DNA from: Antedon mediterranea
Lineage: Eukaryota; Echinodermata; Crinoidea; Comatulida; Antedonidae
Direction of reading: 5' to 3'
Assembly (NCBI RefSeq): GCF_964355755.1
Contig: NC_092678.1
Location: forward strand, 9,704,922-9,768,921
Length of the DNA stretch: 64,000 bases
Numbering within the stretch: position 1 is the stretch's first letter; each line of letters opens with the position of its first letter. A program made the position numbers and the translations under genes. This document shows, one piece after another, positions 1-13,059 of the stretch. The notes beneath the pieces were generated by a model. That model was not told the origin of the DNA, made no database searches, and saw only the letters and a list, made by a program, of their open reading frames with translations.

Positions 1-21
1 ATCAGCTCTTCAGTCATCTAC

Positions 22-92
22 TGGTTTGAGGCGTAACGGGTAATGCTCAAGTTTGAGTGCTCGCAGTAGTGGGTTCAAACCTCTAGGGATAT
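22..92 (+). ncRNA. tRNA-like domain (representative copy)
   Basis: Using tRNA numbering, the D stem is GCGT (31-34) paired with ATGC (43-46) around the 8-nt loop AACGGGTA, which has the conserved GG and a final A. The T loop is TTCAAAC (74-80). The spacing between the two arms is that of a class I tRNA with a short variable loop. The anticodon-loop position reads TTGAGTG, so the formal anticodon would be GAG. The anticodon stem is imperfect, the acceptor stem pairs weakly (residues 1-7 are TGGTTTG) and no CCA is encoded. It is therefore a tRNA-derived module, as in SINE heads, and not a functional tRNA gene. The parent isotype cannot be assigned by eye. Confidence 0.55.
29..81 (+). promoter_or_regulatory. 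Type 2 Pol III internal promoter-like A and B boxes
   Basis: The A box at 29-40 (AGGCGTAACGGG) fits TRGYNNARNNGG except for the first base, which is T in most other monomers. The B box at 72-81 (GGTTCAAACC) fits GGTTCRANNC. The gap of about 31 bp is the spacing of tRNA genes and tRNA-SINEs. The same pair recurs in nearly every monomer of array A. Whether TFIIIC binds is unknown. Confidence 0.5.
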
Positions 93-95
93 TTC

Positions 96-112
96 TTTTC
101 TTTCTTTTTTTT
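96..112 (+). terminator. T-run, candidate Pol III terminator
   Basis: TTTTC, TTTC and then eight T lie directly 3' of the tRNA-like domain on the same strand. Pol III stops at runs of four or more T, so a transcript started near the domain would end here at about 75-90 nt. Equivalent T tracts of varying length occur at this place in each monomer. The tract could also simply be a slippage-prone remnant. Confidence 0.4.
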
Positions 113-1044
113 ATTGAAAATAAATATTTTTTTTGAAGGTGAGATATTTTGAGGGTTGTAAATGACAGGCCTAAACAAATGAACCTTTTTTAAAATCAGA
201 AACAAAGTTGCATTGCATTATTTTTCATTGATTTATTATTAATTTCATATAAATAGAGTATTATCAGCTCATCAGTCATCTACTGGTTTGAGGCGTAACG
301 GGTAATGCTCAGGTTTGAGTTCTCGCAGTAGTGGGTTCGAACCTCTACGAATATTTTTTTTTTTTTTTTTTATTGAAAATAAATATTGTTTTTGAAAGTG
401 AGATATTTTGAGGGTTGTAAATGTCAGGCCTAAACAAGTGGACCTTTTTTAAAATCAGAAACAAAGTTGCATGGCATTATTTTTCATTGATTTATTATTC
501 ATTTCATATAAATAGAGTATTATCAGCTCTTCAGTCATCTACTGGTTTGAGGCGTAACGGGTAATGCTCAGGTTTGAGTGCTCTCAGTAGTGGGTTCGAA
601 CCTATACGGGTATTTTTTTTCTTTTTTTTTAAATTGAAAATAAATATTGTTTTTGAAAGTGAGATATTTTGAGGGTTGCAACTGTCAGGCCTAAACAAGT
701 GAACCTTTTTTAAAATCAGAAACAAAGTTGTATGGCATTATTTTTCATTGATTGATCATCTATTTCATATTAATAGACTATTATCAGCTCTTCAGTCATA
801 TACTGGTTTGCGGCGTAACGGGTAATGCTCAGGTTTGAGTGATTTCAATAGTGGGTTCGAACTTCTAGGGATATTTTTTTTCTTTTTTTTTTATTTGAAA
901 ATAAATATTGTTTTTGAAAGTGAGATATTTTTATGGTTTTAAATGTCAAGCCTAATCAAGTGGACCTTTTTTTAAAATCAGAAACAAAGTTGCATAACAT
1001 CATTTTACATTGATGGATCATGCATTTTATATAAATAGACTGTT

Positions 1045-1405
1045 ATCAGCTCTTCAGTCATCTACTGGTTTGTGGCGTAACCGGTAGTGCTCAGGTTTGA
1101 GTTCTCGCAGTAGTGGGTTCGAACCTCTACGAATTTTTTTTTTCTTTATTTTTTAATTGAAAATAAATATTTTTTTTGAAAGTGAGATATTTTGAGCGTG
1201 TTAGAGTGCTTTCAGTAGTGGGTTCAAACCTCTAGGGATTTTTTTTTTTTTTGAAATTGAAAATAAATATTGTTTTTGAAAGTGAGATATTTTGAGGGTT
1301 GTAAATGTCAGGCCTAAACAAGTGGACCTTTTTTAAAATCAGAAACAAAGTTGCATGGCATTATTTTTCATTGGTTGATCATCCATTTCATATATATAGA
1401 CTATT
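1045..1405 (+). repeat. Rearranged array A monomer (361 bp)
   Basis: The spacing to the next monomer start is 361 bp instead of about 260. The first tRNA-like domain and T tract are normal, but the body breaks off at about 1196 after GATATTTTGAG. It is joined to the second half of another tRNA-like domain (AGAGTGCTTTCAGTAGTGGG), followed by its own B box (about 1220-1229), T tract and complete body. The second half-domain has no A box. This is the product of an unequal, out-of-register exchange between monomers. Confidence 0.8.
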
Positions 1406-3489
1406 ATCAGCTCTTCAGTCATATACTGGTTTGCGGCGTAACGGGTAATGCTCAGTTTTGAGTGATTTCAATAGTGGGTTTGAACTTCTAGGGATATTTG
1501 TTTTCTTTTTTTTTTATTTGAAAATAAATATTGTTTTTGAAAGTGAGATATTTTGAGGGTTGTAAATGTCAGGCCTAAACAAGTGAACCTTTTTTAAAAT
1601 CAGAAACAAAGTTGCATGGCATTATTTTTCATTGATTTATTATTAATTTCATATAAATAGAGTATTATCAGCTCTTCAGTCATCTACTGGTTTGAGGCGT
1701 AACGGGTAATGCTCAGGTTTGAGTTCTCGCAGTAGTGGGTTCGAACCTCTACGAATATTTTTTTTCTTTTTTTTTTTTTATTGAAAAAAATATTGTTTTT
1801 GAAAGTGAGATATTTTGAGGGTTGTAAATGTCAGGCCAAAACAAGTGGACCTTTTTTAAAATCAGAAACAAAGTTGCATGGCATTATTTTTCATTGATTG
1901 ATCATTCATTTCATATAAATAGACTATTATCAGCGCTTCAGTTATCTACTGGTTTGTGGCGTAACGGGTAATGCTCAAGTTTGAGTGTTCTCACTAGTGG
2001 GTTCGAACTTCTACGGATATTTTTTTTTTTTAATTTAAAATAAATATTGTTTTTGAAAGTGAGATATTTTGAGGGTTGTAAATGTCAGGCCTAAACAAGT
2101 GAACCTTTTTTAAAATCAGAAACAAAGTTGCATGGCATTATTTTTCATTGATTGATCATTAATTTCATATAAATAGACTATTATCAGCTCTTCAGTTATC
2201 TACTGGTTTGTGGCGTAACGGGTAATACCCAGGTTTGAGTGCTTTCAGTAGCGGGTTCCAACCTCTAGGGATATTGCTTTTTTTTTTCTTATTGAAAATA
2301 AATTTTTTTTTTTGAAAATGAGATATTTTTTAGGGTTCTAAATGTCAGGCCTAAACAAATGGATTTTTTTTTAAATCAGAAACAAAGTTGCGTGGCATTA
2401 TTTTTCATCGATTGATAATTCATTTCATATAAATAGACTATTACCAGCTCTTCAGTCATCTACTGGTTTGTGGCGTAACGAGTAATGCTCAGGTTTGAGT
2501 GCTCTGAGTAGTGGGTCGAACCTCTAGGGATACTTTTTTTCTTTTTTTTTTAAATTGAAAATAAATATGGTTTTTGAAAGTGTGATATTTTGAGGGTTGT
2601 AAATGTCAGGCCTAAACAAGTGGACCTTTTTTAAAATCAGAAACAAAGTTGCATGGCATTATTTTTCATTGATTGATCATTCATTTCATATAAATAGACT
2701 ATTATCAGCTCTTCAGTCATCTACTGGTTTGTGGCGTAACGAGTAATGCTCAGGTTTGAGTGCTCTGAGTAGTGGGTCGAACCTCAAGGGATACTTTTTT
2801 TCTTTTTTTTTTAAATTGAAAATAAATATGGTTTTTGAAAGTGAGATATTTTGAGGGTTTTAAATGTCAAGCCTAACCAAGTGGACCTTTTTTTAAAATC
2901 AGAAACAAAGTTGCATGGCATTATTTTTCATTGATTTATTATTTATTTCATATAAATAGAGTATTATCAGCTCTTCAGTCATCTACTGGTTTGTGGCGTA
3001 ACGGGTAATGCTCAAGTTTGAGTGCTCTCACTAGTGGGTTCGAACCTCTACGGATATTTTGTTTCTTTTTTTTTTTATTTAAAATATATATTGTTTTTGA
3101 AAGTGAGATATTTTGAGGGTTGTAAATGTCAGGCCTAAACAAGTGGACCTTTTTTAAAATCAGAAACAAAGTTGCATGGCATTATTTTTCATTGATTTAT
3201 TATTTATTTCATATAAATAGAGTATTATCAGCTCTTCAGTCATCTACTGGTTTGTGGCGTAACGTGTAATGCTCACGTTTGAGTGCTCTCACTAGTGGGT
3301 TCGAACATCTACGGATATTTTGTTTCTTTTTTTTTTTTTATTGAAAATAAATATTTTTTTTGAAAGTGAGATATTTTGAGGGTTGTAAATGTCAGGCCTA
3401 AACAAGTGGACCTTTTTTAAAATCAGAAACAAAGTTGCATGGCATTATTTTTCATTGATTGATCATTAATTTCATATAAATAGACTATT

Positions 3490-4120
3490 ATCAGCTCTTC
3501 AGTTATCTACTGGTTTGTGGCGTAACGGGTAATACCCAGGTTTGAGTGCTCTCAGTAGCGGGTTCCAACCTCTAGGGATATTGCTTTTTTTTTTCTTATT
3601 GAAAATAAATATTTTTTTTGAAAATGAGATATTTTTTAGGGTTGTAAATGTCAGGCCTAAACAAATGGATCTTTTTTAAAATCAGAAACAAAGTTGCATG
3701 GCATTATTTTTCATTGATTGATAATTCATTTCATATAAATAGACTATTACCAGCTCTTCAGTCATCTACTGGTTTGTGGCGTAACGAGTAATGTTCAGGT
3801 TTGAGTGCTCTGAGTAGTGGGTCGAACCTCTAGGGATACTTTTTTTCTTTTTTTTTTAAATTGAAAATAAATATGGTTTTTGAAAGTGAGATATTTTGAG
3901 GGTTGTAAATGTCAGGCCTAAACAAGTGGACCTTTTTTAAAATCAGAAACAAAGTTGCATGGCATTATTTTTCATTGATTGATAATTCATTTCATATAAA
4001 TAGACTATTATCAGCTCTTCAGTCATCTACTGGTTTGTGGCGTAACGGGTAATGCTCAGGTTTGAGTGCTCTGAGTAGTGGGTCGAACCTCAAAAGATAT
4101 TTTTTTTCTTTTTTTTTAAA
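3490..4120 (+). repeat. Array A monomer block with TAATACCC variant, copy 1
   Basis: Two to three monomers carry diagnostic variants: GGGTAATACCCAGG in the D region, a B box mutated to GGTTCCAACC, and TATTACCAGCTC at the next monomer start. The same ordered variants recur about 2601 bp downstream (near 6129) and again about 2857 bp beyond that (near 8986), which shows higher-order amplification. In this subtype the D stem is broken (GCGT against ATAC) and the B box has lost its central G, so these copies are poor promoter candidates. Confidence 0.7.
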
Positions 4121-5969
4121 TTGAATATAAATATGGTTTTTGAAAGTGAGAAATTTTGAGGGTTTTAAATGTCAAGCCTAACCAAGTGGACCTTTTTTTA
4201 AAATCAGAAACAAAGTTGCATAACATCATTTTACATTGATGGATCATTCATTTCATATAAATAGACTGTTATCAGCTCTTCAGTCATCTACTTGTTTGTG
4301 GCGTAACCGGTAGTGCTCAGGTTTGAGTTCTCGCAGTAGTGGGTTCGAACCTCTACGAATATTTTTTTTTCTTTTTTTTTAATTGAAAATAAATATGGTT
4401 TTTGAAAGTGAGATATTTTGAGGGTTGTAAATATCAGGCCTAAACAAGTGGCCCTTTTTTAAAATCAGAAACAATGTTGCATGGCATTATTTTTCATTGA
4501 TTTATTATTTATTTCATATAAATAGAGTATTATCAGCTCTTCAGTCATCTACTGGTTTGTGGCGTAACGGGTAATGCTCAAGTTTGATTGCTCTCACTAG
4601 TGGGGGCGAACCTCTACGGATATTTTGTTTCTTTTTTTTTTTTTATTTAAAATAAATATTGTTTTTGAAAGTGAGATATTTTGAGGGTTGTAAATGTCAG
4701 GCCTAAACAAGTGAACCTTTTTTAAAATCAGAAACAAAGTTGCATTGCATTATTTTTCATTGATTTATTATTAATTTCATATAAATAGAGTATTATCAGC
4801 TCTTCAGTCATCTACTGGTTTGAGGCGTAACGGGTAATGCTCAGGTTTGAGTTCTCGCAGTAGTGGGTTCGAACCTCTACGAATATTTATTTATTTTTTT
4901 TTTTTATTGAAAATAAATATTGTTTTTGAAAGTGAGATATTTTGAGGGTTGTAAATGTCAGGCCTAAACAAGTGGACCTTTTTTAAAATCAGAAACAAAG
5001 TTGTATGGCATTATTTTTCATTGATTTATTATTTATTTCATATAAATAGAGTATTATCAGCTCTTCAGTCATCTACTGGTTTGTGGCGTAACGGGTAATG
5101 CTCAAGTTTGAGTGATCTCACTAGTGGGTTCGAACCTCTACGGATATTTTGTTTCTTTTTTTTTTTTTATTGAAAATAAATATTGTTTTTGAAAGTTAGA
5201 TATTTTGAGGGTTGTAAATGTCAGGCCTAAACAAGTGAACCTTTTTTAAAATCAGAAACAAAGTTGTATGGCATTATTTTTCATTGATTTATTATTAATT
5301 TCATATAAATAGAGTATTATCAGCTCTTCAGTCATCTACTGGTTTGAGGCGTAACGGGTAATGCTCAGGTTTGAGTTCTCGCAGTAGTGGGTTCGAACCT
5401 CTACGAATATTTGTTTTCTTTTTTTTTTTTCATTGAAAAAAATATTGTTTTTGAAAGTTAGATATTTTGAGGGTTGTTAATGTCAGGCCTAAACAAGTGG
5501 ACCTTTTTTAAAATCAGAAACAAAGTTGCATGGCATTATTTTTTATTGATTGATCATTCATTTCATATAAATAGACTATTATCAGCTCTTCAGTTATCTA
5601 CTGGTTTGTGCCGTAGCGGGTAATGCTCAAGTTTGAGTGCTCTCACTAGTGGGTTCGAACCTCTACGGATATTTTTTTTTTTTATTTAAAATAAATATTG
5701 TTTTTGAAAGTGAGATATTTTGAGGGTTGTAAATGTCAGGCCTAAACAAGTGAACCTTTTTTAAAATCAGAAACAAAGTTGCATGGCATTATTTTTCATT
5801 GATTTATTATTAATTTCATATAAATAGAGTATTATCAGCTCTTCAGTCATCTACTGGTTTGAGGCGTAACGGGTAATGCTCAGGTTTGAGTTCTCGCAGT
5901 AGTGGGTTCGAACCTCTACGAATATTTTTTTTTTTTTTTTTTTATTGAAAAAAATATTGTTTTTGAAAG

Positions 5970-7930
5970 TGAGATATTTTGAGGGTTGTAAATGTCAGGC
6001 CTAAACAAGTGGACCTTTTTTAAAATCAGAAACAAAGTTGCATGGCATTATTTTTCATTGATTGATCATTAATTTCATATAAATAGACTATTATCAGCTC
6101 TTCAGTTATCTACTGGTTTGTGGCGTAACGGGTAATACCCAGGTTTGAGTGCTCTCAGTAGCGGGTTCCAACCTCTAGGGATATTGCTTTTTTTTTTCTT
6201 ATTGAAAATAAATATTTTTTTTGAAAATGAGATATTTTTTAGGGTTGTAAATGTCAGGCCTAAACAAATGGATCTTTTTTAAAATCAGAAACAAAGTTGC
6301 ATGGCATTATTTTTCATTGATTGATAATTCATTTCATATAAATAGACTATTACCAGCTCTTCAGTCATCTACTGGTTTGTTGCGTAACGAGTAATGCTCA
6401 GGTTTGAGTGCTCTGAGTAGTGGGTCGAACCTCTAGGGATACTTTTTTTCTCTTTTTTTACATTGAAAATAAATATGGTTTTTGAAAGTGAGATATTTTG
6501 AGGGTTGTAAATGTCAGGCCTAAACAAGTGGACCTTTTTCAAAATCAGAAACAAAGTTGCATGGCATTATTTTTCATTGATTGATAATTTATTTCATATA
6601 AATAGACTATGATCAGCTCTTCAGTCATCTACTGGTTTGTGGCGTAACGGGTAATGCTCAGGTTTGAGTGCTCTGAGTAGTGGGTCGAACCTCAAGGGAT
6701 ATTTTTTTTCTTTTTTTTTAAATTGAAAATAAATATTGTTTTTGAAGGTGAGATATTTTGAGGGTTGTAAATGTCAGGCCTAAACAAGTGAACCTTTTTT
6801 AAAATCAGAAACAAAGTTGCATGGCATTATTTTTGATTGATTTATTATTCATTTCATATAAATAGAGTATTATCAGCTCTTCAGTCATCTACTGGTTTGA
6901 GGCGTAACGGGTAATGCTCAAGTTTGAGTGCTCGCAGTAGTGGGTTCGAACCTCTAGGGATATTTCTTTTATTTTTTTTTTATTGAAAATAAATATTTTT
7001 TTTGAAGGTGAGATATTTTGAGGGTTGTAAATGACAGGCCTAAACAAATGAACCTTTTTTAAAATCAGAAACAAAGTTGCATGGCATTATTTTTCATTGA
7101 TTTATTATTTATTTCATATAAATAGAGTATTATCAGCTCTTCAGTCATCTACTGGTTTGTGGCGTAGCGGGTAATGCTCAAGTTTGAGTGCTCTCACTAG
7201 AAGGTTCGAACCTCTACTGATATTTTATTTCTTTTTTTTTTTTAATTGAAAAAATATTGTTTTTGAAAGTGAGATATTTTGAGGGTTGTAAATGTCAGGC
7301 CAAAACAAGTGAACATTTTTTTCAATCAGAAACAAAGTTGCATGGCATTATTTTTCATTGATTGATCATTCATTTCATATAAATAGACTATTATCAGCTC
7401 CTCAGTCACCTACTGGTTGGTGGCGTAACGGATAATGCTCAGGTTTCAGTTCTCTCAGTAGTGGGTTCGGACCTCTAGGGATTTTTTTTTTTAAATTGAA
7501 AATAAATATTGTTTTTGAAAGTGAGATATTTTTAGGGTTGTAAATGTCAGGCCTAAACAAGTGAACCTTTTTTTAAATCAGAAACAAAGTTGCATGGCAT
7601 TATTTTTCATTGATTGATCATTCATTTAATATAAATAGACTATTATCAGCCCTTCAGTCATCTACTGGTTTGTGGCGTAACGGGTAATGCTCAGGTTTGA
7701 GTGCTCTGAGTAGTGGGTCGAACCTCTAGGGATATTTTTTTCCTTTTTTTTTAAATTGAAAATAAATATGGTTTTTGAAAGTGAGATATTTTGAGGGTTG
7801 TAAATGTCAGGCCTAAACAAGTGGACCTTTTTTAAAATCAGAAACAAAGTTGCATGGCATTATTTTTCATTGATTGATCATTCATTTCATATAAATAGAA
7901 TATTATCAGCTGTTCAGTCATCTACTGGTT
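5970..7930 (+). repeat. Array A higher-order block, copy 1 (offset 2857)
   Basis: About 1.96 kb of consecutive monomers repeats almost exactly 2857 bp downstream. Shared rare variants include ATTGATCATT at 6061 and 8918, the TAATACCC monomer, a run of B-box-deleted monomers (GGGTCGAACC), the AGAAGGTTCG monomer near 7200 and the CTCCTCAGTCACC monomer. Boundaries are approximate. 2857 is close to eleven monomer lengths. Confidence 0.75.
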
Positions 7931-8829
7931 TGTGGCGTAACGGGTAATGCTCAGGTTTGAGTGCTCTGAGTAGTGGGTCGAACCTCAATGGATATTTTTT
8001 TTCTTTTTTTTTTAAATTGAAAATAAATATGGTTTTTGAAAGTGAGATATTTTGAGGGTTGTAAATATCAGGCCTAAACTAGTGGACCTTTTTTAAAATC
8101 AGAAACAAAGTTGCATGGCATTATTTTTCATTGATTTATTATTTATTTCATATAAATAGAGTATTATCAGCTCTTCAGTCATCTACTGGTTTGTGGCGTA
8201 ACGGGTAATGCTCAAGTTTGATTGCTCTCACTAGTGGGTTCGAACCTCTACGGATATTTTGTTGCTTTTTTTTTTTTATTTAAAATAAATATTGTTTTTG
8301 AAAGTGAGATATTTTGAGGGTTGTAAATATCAGGCCTAAACAAGTGAACCTTTTTTAAAATCAGAAACAAAGTTGCATTGCATTATTTTTCATTGATTTA
8401 TTATTAATTTCATATAAATAGAGTATTATCAGCTCTTCAGTCATCTACTGGTTTGAGGCGTAACGGGTAATGCTCAGGTTTGAGTTCTCGCAGTAGTGGG
8501 TTCGAACCTCTACGAATATTTTTTTTTTTTTTTTTTTATTGAAAATAAATATTGTTTTTGAAAGTGAGATATTTTGAGGGTTGTAAATGTCAGGCCTAAA
8601 CAAGTGGACCTTTTTTAAAATCAGAAACAAAGTTGTATGGCATTATTTTTCATTGATTTATTATTTATTTCATATAAATAGAGTATTATCAGCTCTTCAG
8701 TCATCTACTGGTTTGTGGCGTAACGGGTAATGCTCAAGTTTGAGTGCTCTCACTAGTGGGTTCGAACCTCTACGGATATTTTGTTTCTTTTTTTTTTTTT
8801 TTTAAAATAAATATGGTTTTTGAAAGTGA

Positions 8830-10790
8830 GATATTTTGAGGGTTGTAAATGTCAGGCCTAAACAAGTGGACCTTTTTTAAAATCAGAAACAAAGTTGCAT
8901 GGCATTATTTTTCATTGATTGATCATTAATTTCATATAAATAGACTATTATCAGCTCTTCAGTTATCTACTGGTTTGTGGCGTAACGGGAAATACCCAGG
9001 TTTGAGTGCTCTCAGTAGCGGGTTCCAACCTCTAGGGATATTGCTTTTTTTTTTCTTATTGAAAATAAATATTTTTTTTGAAAATGAGATATTTTTTAGG
9101 GTTGTAAATGTCAGGCCTAAACAAATGGATCTTTTTTAAAATCAGAAACAAAGTTGCATGGCATTATTTTTCATTGATTGATAATTCATTTCATATAAAT
9201 AGACTATTACCAGCTCTTCAGTCATCTACTGGTTTGTGGCGTAACGAGTAATGCTCAGGTTTGAGTGCTCTGAGTAGTGGGTCGAACCTCTAGGGATACT
9301 TTTTTTCTCTTTTTTTACATTGAAAATAAATATGGTTTTTGAAAGTGAGATATTTTGAGGGTTGTAAATGTCAGGCCTAAACAAGTGGACCTTTTTCAAA
9401 ATCAGAAACAAAGTTGCATGGCATTATTTTTCATTGATTGATAATTTATTTCATATAAATAGACTATGATCAGCTCTTCAGTCATCTACTGGTTTGTGGC
9501 GTAACGGGTAATGCTCAGGTTTGAGTGCTCTGAGTAGTGGGTCGAACCTCAAGGGATATTTTTTTTCTTTTTTTTTAAATTGAAAATAAATATTGTTTTT
9601 GAAGGTGAGATATTTTGAGGGTTGTAAATGTCAGGCCTAAACAAGTGAACCTTTTTTAAAATCAGAAACAAAGTTGCATGGCATTATTTTTGATTGATTT
9701 ATTATTCATTTCATATAAATAGAGTATTATCAGCTCTTCAGTCATCTACTGGTTTGAGGCGTAACGGGTAATGCTCAAGTTTGAGTGCTCGCAGTAGTGG
9801 GTTCGAACCTCTAGGGATATTTCTTTTTTTTTTTTTTTATTGAAAATAAATATTTTTTTTGAAGGTGAGATATTTTGAGGGTTGTAAATGACAGGCCTAA
9901 ACAAATGAACCTTTTTTAAAATCAGAAACAAAGTTGCATGGCATTATTTTTCATTGATTTATTATTTATTTCATATAAATAGAGTATTATCAGCTCTTCA
10001 GTCATCTACTGGTTTGTGGCGTAGCGGGTAATGCTCAAGTTTGAGTGCTCTCACTAGAAGGTTCGAACCTCTACTGATATTTTATTTCTTTTTTTTTTTT
10101 AATTGAAAAAATATTGTTTTTGAAAGTGAGATATTTTGAGGGTTGTAAATGTCAGGCCAAAACAAGTGAACATTTTTTTCAATCAGAAACAAAGTTGCAT
10201 GGCATTATTTTTCATTGATTGATCATTCATTTCATATAAATAGACTATTATCAGCTCCTCAGTCACCTACTGGTTGGTGGCGTAACGGATAATGCTCAGG
10301 TTTCAGTTCTCTCAGTAGTGGGTTCGGACCTCTAGGGATTTTTTTTTTTAAATTGAAAATAAATATTGTTTTTGAAAGTGAGATATTTTTAGGGTTGTAA
10401 ATGTCAGGCCTAAACAAGTGAACCTTTTTTTAAATCAGAAACAAAGTTGCATGGCATTATTTTTCATTGATTGATCATTCATTTAATATAAATAGACTAT
10501 TATCAGCTCTTCAGTCATCTACTGGTTTGTGGCGTAACGGGTAATGCTCAGTTTTGAGTGCTCTGAGTAGTGGGTCGAACCTCTAGGGATATTTTTTTTC
10601 TTTTTTTTTTAAATTGAAAATAAATATGGTTTTTGAAAGTGAGATATTTTGAGGGTTGTAAATGTCAGGCCTAAACAAGTGGACCTTTTTTAAAATCAGA
10701 AACAAAGTTGCATGGCATTATTTTTCATTGATTGATCATTCATTTCATATAAATAGAATATTATCAGCTGTTCAGTCATCTACTGGTTTG
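8830..10790 (+). repeat. Array A higher-order block, copy 2 (offset 2857)
   Basis: Second copy of the block at about 5970-7930, in the same order and orientation with only scattered differences and T-tract length changes. Similarity ends near 10790, where this copy switches to a TAATACCC monomer while copy 1 continues with a B-box-deleted monomer. Confidence 0.75.
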
Positions 10791-13059
10791 TGGCGTAACG
10801 GGTAATACCCAGGTTTGAGTGCTCTCAGTAGCGGGTTCCAACCTCTAGGGATATTGCTTTTTTTTTTCTTATTGAAAATAAATATTTTTTTTTAAAATGA
10901 GATATTTTTTAGGGTTGTAAATGTCAGGCCTAAACAAATGGATCTTTTTTAAAATCAGAAACAAAGTTGCATGGCATTATTTTTCATTGATTGATAATTC
11001 ATTTCATATAAATAGACTATTACCAGCTCTTCAGTCATCTACTGGTTTGTGGCGTAACGAGTAATGCTCAGGTTTGAGTGCTCTGAGTAGTGGGTCGAAC
11101 CTCTAGGGGTACTTTTTTTCTTTTTTTTTACATTGAAAATAAATATGGTTTTTGAAAGTGAGATATTTTGAGGGTTGTAAATGTCAGGCCTAAACAAGTG
11201 AACCTTTTTTTAAATCAGAAACAAAGTTGCATGGCATTATTTTTCATTGATTGATCATTCATTTCATATAAATAGACTATTATCAGCTCTTCAGTCATCT
11301 ACTGGTTTGTGGCGTAACGGGTAATGCTCAGGTTTGAGTGCTCTGAGTAGTGGGTCGAACCTCAAGGGATATTTTTTTTCTTTTTTTTTTAATTGAAAAT
11401 AAATATGGTTTTTGAAAGTGAGATATTTTGAGGGTTTTAAATGTCAAGCCTAACCAAGTGGACCTTTTTTTAAAATCAGAAACAAAGTTGCATAACATCA
11501 TTTTACATTGATGGATCATTCATTTCATATAAATAGACTGTTATCAGCTCTTCAGTCATCTACTGGTTTGTGGCGTAACCGGTAGTGCTCAGGTTTGAGT
11601 TCTCGCAGTAGTGGGTTCGAACCTCTACGAATATTTTTTTTCTTTTTTTTTTTAATTTAAAATAAATATGGTTTTTGAAAGTGAGATAGTTTGAGGGTTG
11701 TAAATGTCAGGCCTAAACAAGTGAACCTTTTTTAAAATCAGAAACAAAGTTGCATGGCATTATTTTTCATTGATTTATTATTAGTTTCATATAAATAGAG
11801 TATTATCAGCTCTTCAGTCATCTACTGGTTTGAGGCGTAACGGGTAATGCTCAGGTTTGAGTTCTCGCAGTAGTGGGTTCGAACCTCTACGAATATTTTT
11901 TTTCTTTTTTTTTTCTTATTGAAAAAAATATTGTTTTTGAAAGTGAGATATTTTGAGGGTTGTAAATGTCAGGCCTAAATAAGTGGACCTTTTTTAAAAT
12001 CAGAAACAAAGTTGCATGGCATTATTTTTCATTGATTGATCATTCATTTCATATAAATAGACTATTATCAGCTCTTCAGTTATCTACTGGTTTGTGGCGT
12101 AACGGGTAATGCTCAAGTTTGAGTGCTCTCACTAGTGGGTTCGAACCTCTACGGATATTTTTTTTTTTTTTTTTATTTAAAATAAATATTGTTTTTGAAA
12201 GTGAGATATTTTGAGGGTTGTAAATGTCAGGCCTAAACAAGTGAACCTTTTTTAAAATCAGAAACAAAGTTGCATGGCATTATTTTTCATTGATTTATTA
12301 TTAATTTCATATAAATAGAGTATTATCAGCTCTTCAGTCATCTACTGGTTTGAGGCGAAACGGGTAATGCTCAGGTTTGAGTTCTCGCAGTAGTGGGTTC
12401 GAACCTCTACGAATATTTTTTTTTTTTTTTTTTTTTTATTGAAAAAATATTGTTTTTGAAAGTGAGATATTTTGAGGGTTGTAAATGTCAGGCCTAAGCA
12501 AGTGGGCCTTTTTTTAAATCAGAAACAAAGTTGCATGGCATTATTTTTCATTGATTGATCATTCATTTCATATAAATAGACTATTATCAGCTCTTCACTC
12601 ATCTACTGGTTTGTGGCGTAACGGGTAATGCTCAAGTTTGAGTGCTCTCACTAGTGGGTTCGAACCTCTACTGATATTTTATTTCTTTTTTTTTTTAATT
12701 GAAAAAATATTGTTTTTGAAAGTGAGATATTTTGAGGGTTGTAAATGTCAGGCCAAAACAAGTGAACCTTTTTTAAAATCAGAAACAAAGTTGCATGGCA
12801 TTATTTTTCATTGATTGATCATTCATTTCATATAAATAGACTATTATCAGCTCCTCAGTCACCTACTGGTTGGTGGCGTAACGGATAATGCTCAGGTTTG
12901 AGTTCTCTCAGTAGTGGGTTCGAACCTCTAGGGATTTTTTTTTTAAAATTGAAAATAAATATTGTTTTTGAAAGTGAGATATTTTTAGGGTTGTAAATGT
13001 CAGGCCTAAACAAGTGAACCTTTTTTAAAATCAGAAACAAAGTTGCATGGCATTATTTT

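Larger units (their letters stand above)
1..262 (+). repeat. Representative array A monomer (first copy)
   Basis: A full 262-bp monomer that shows the domain order. Leader 1-21, tRNA-like domain 22-92, T-rich tract 92-112, AT-rich body 113-262. The next copy starts at 263. The choice of start is arbitrary because the array is continuous. Confidence 0.9.

Noticed and set aside
531-725. Recurrent 61-65 codon minus-strand ORFs in array A (start MFLILKKVHLFRP), seen here and at about 17 further places
   Set aside because: Each runs through the monomer body, then the T tract read as poly-Lys, then the tRNA-like domain. The C-terminus changes frame with T-tract length, and most of the ~97 monomers have no such frame. 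They are by-products of the repeat.
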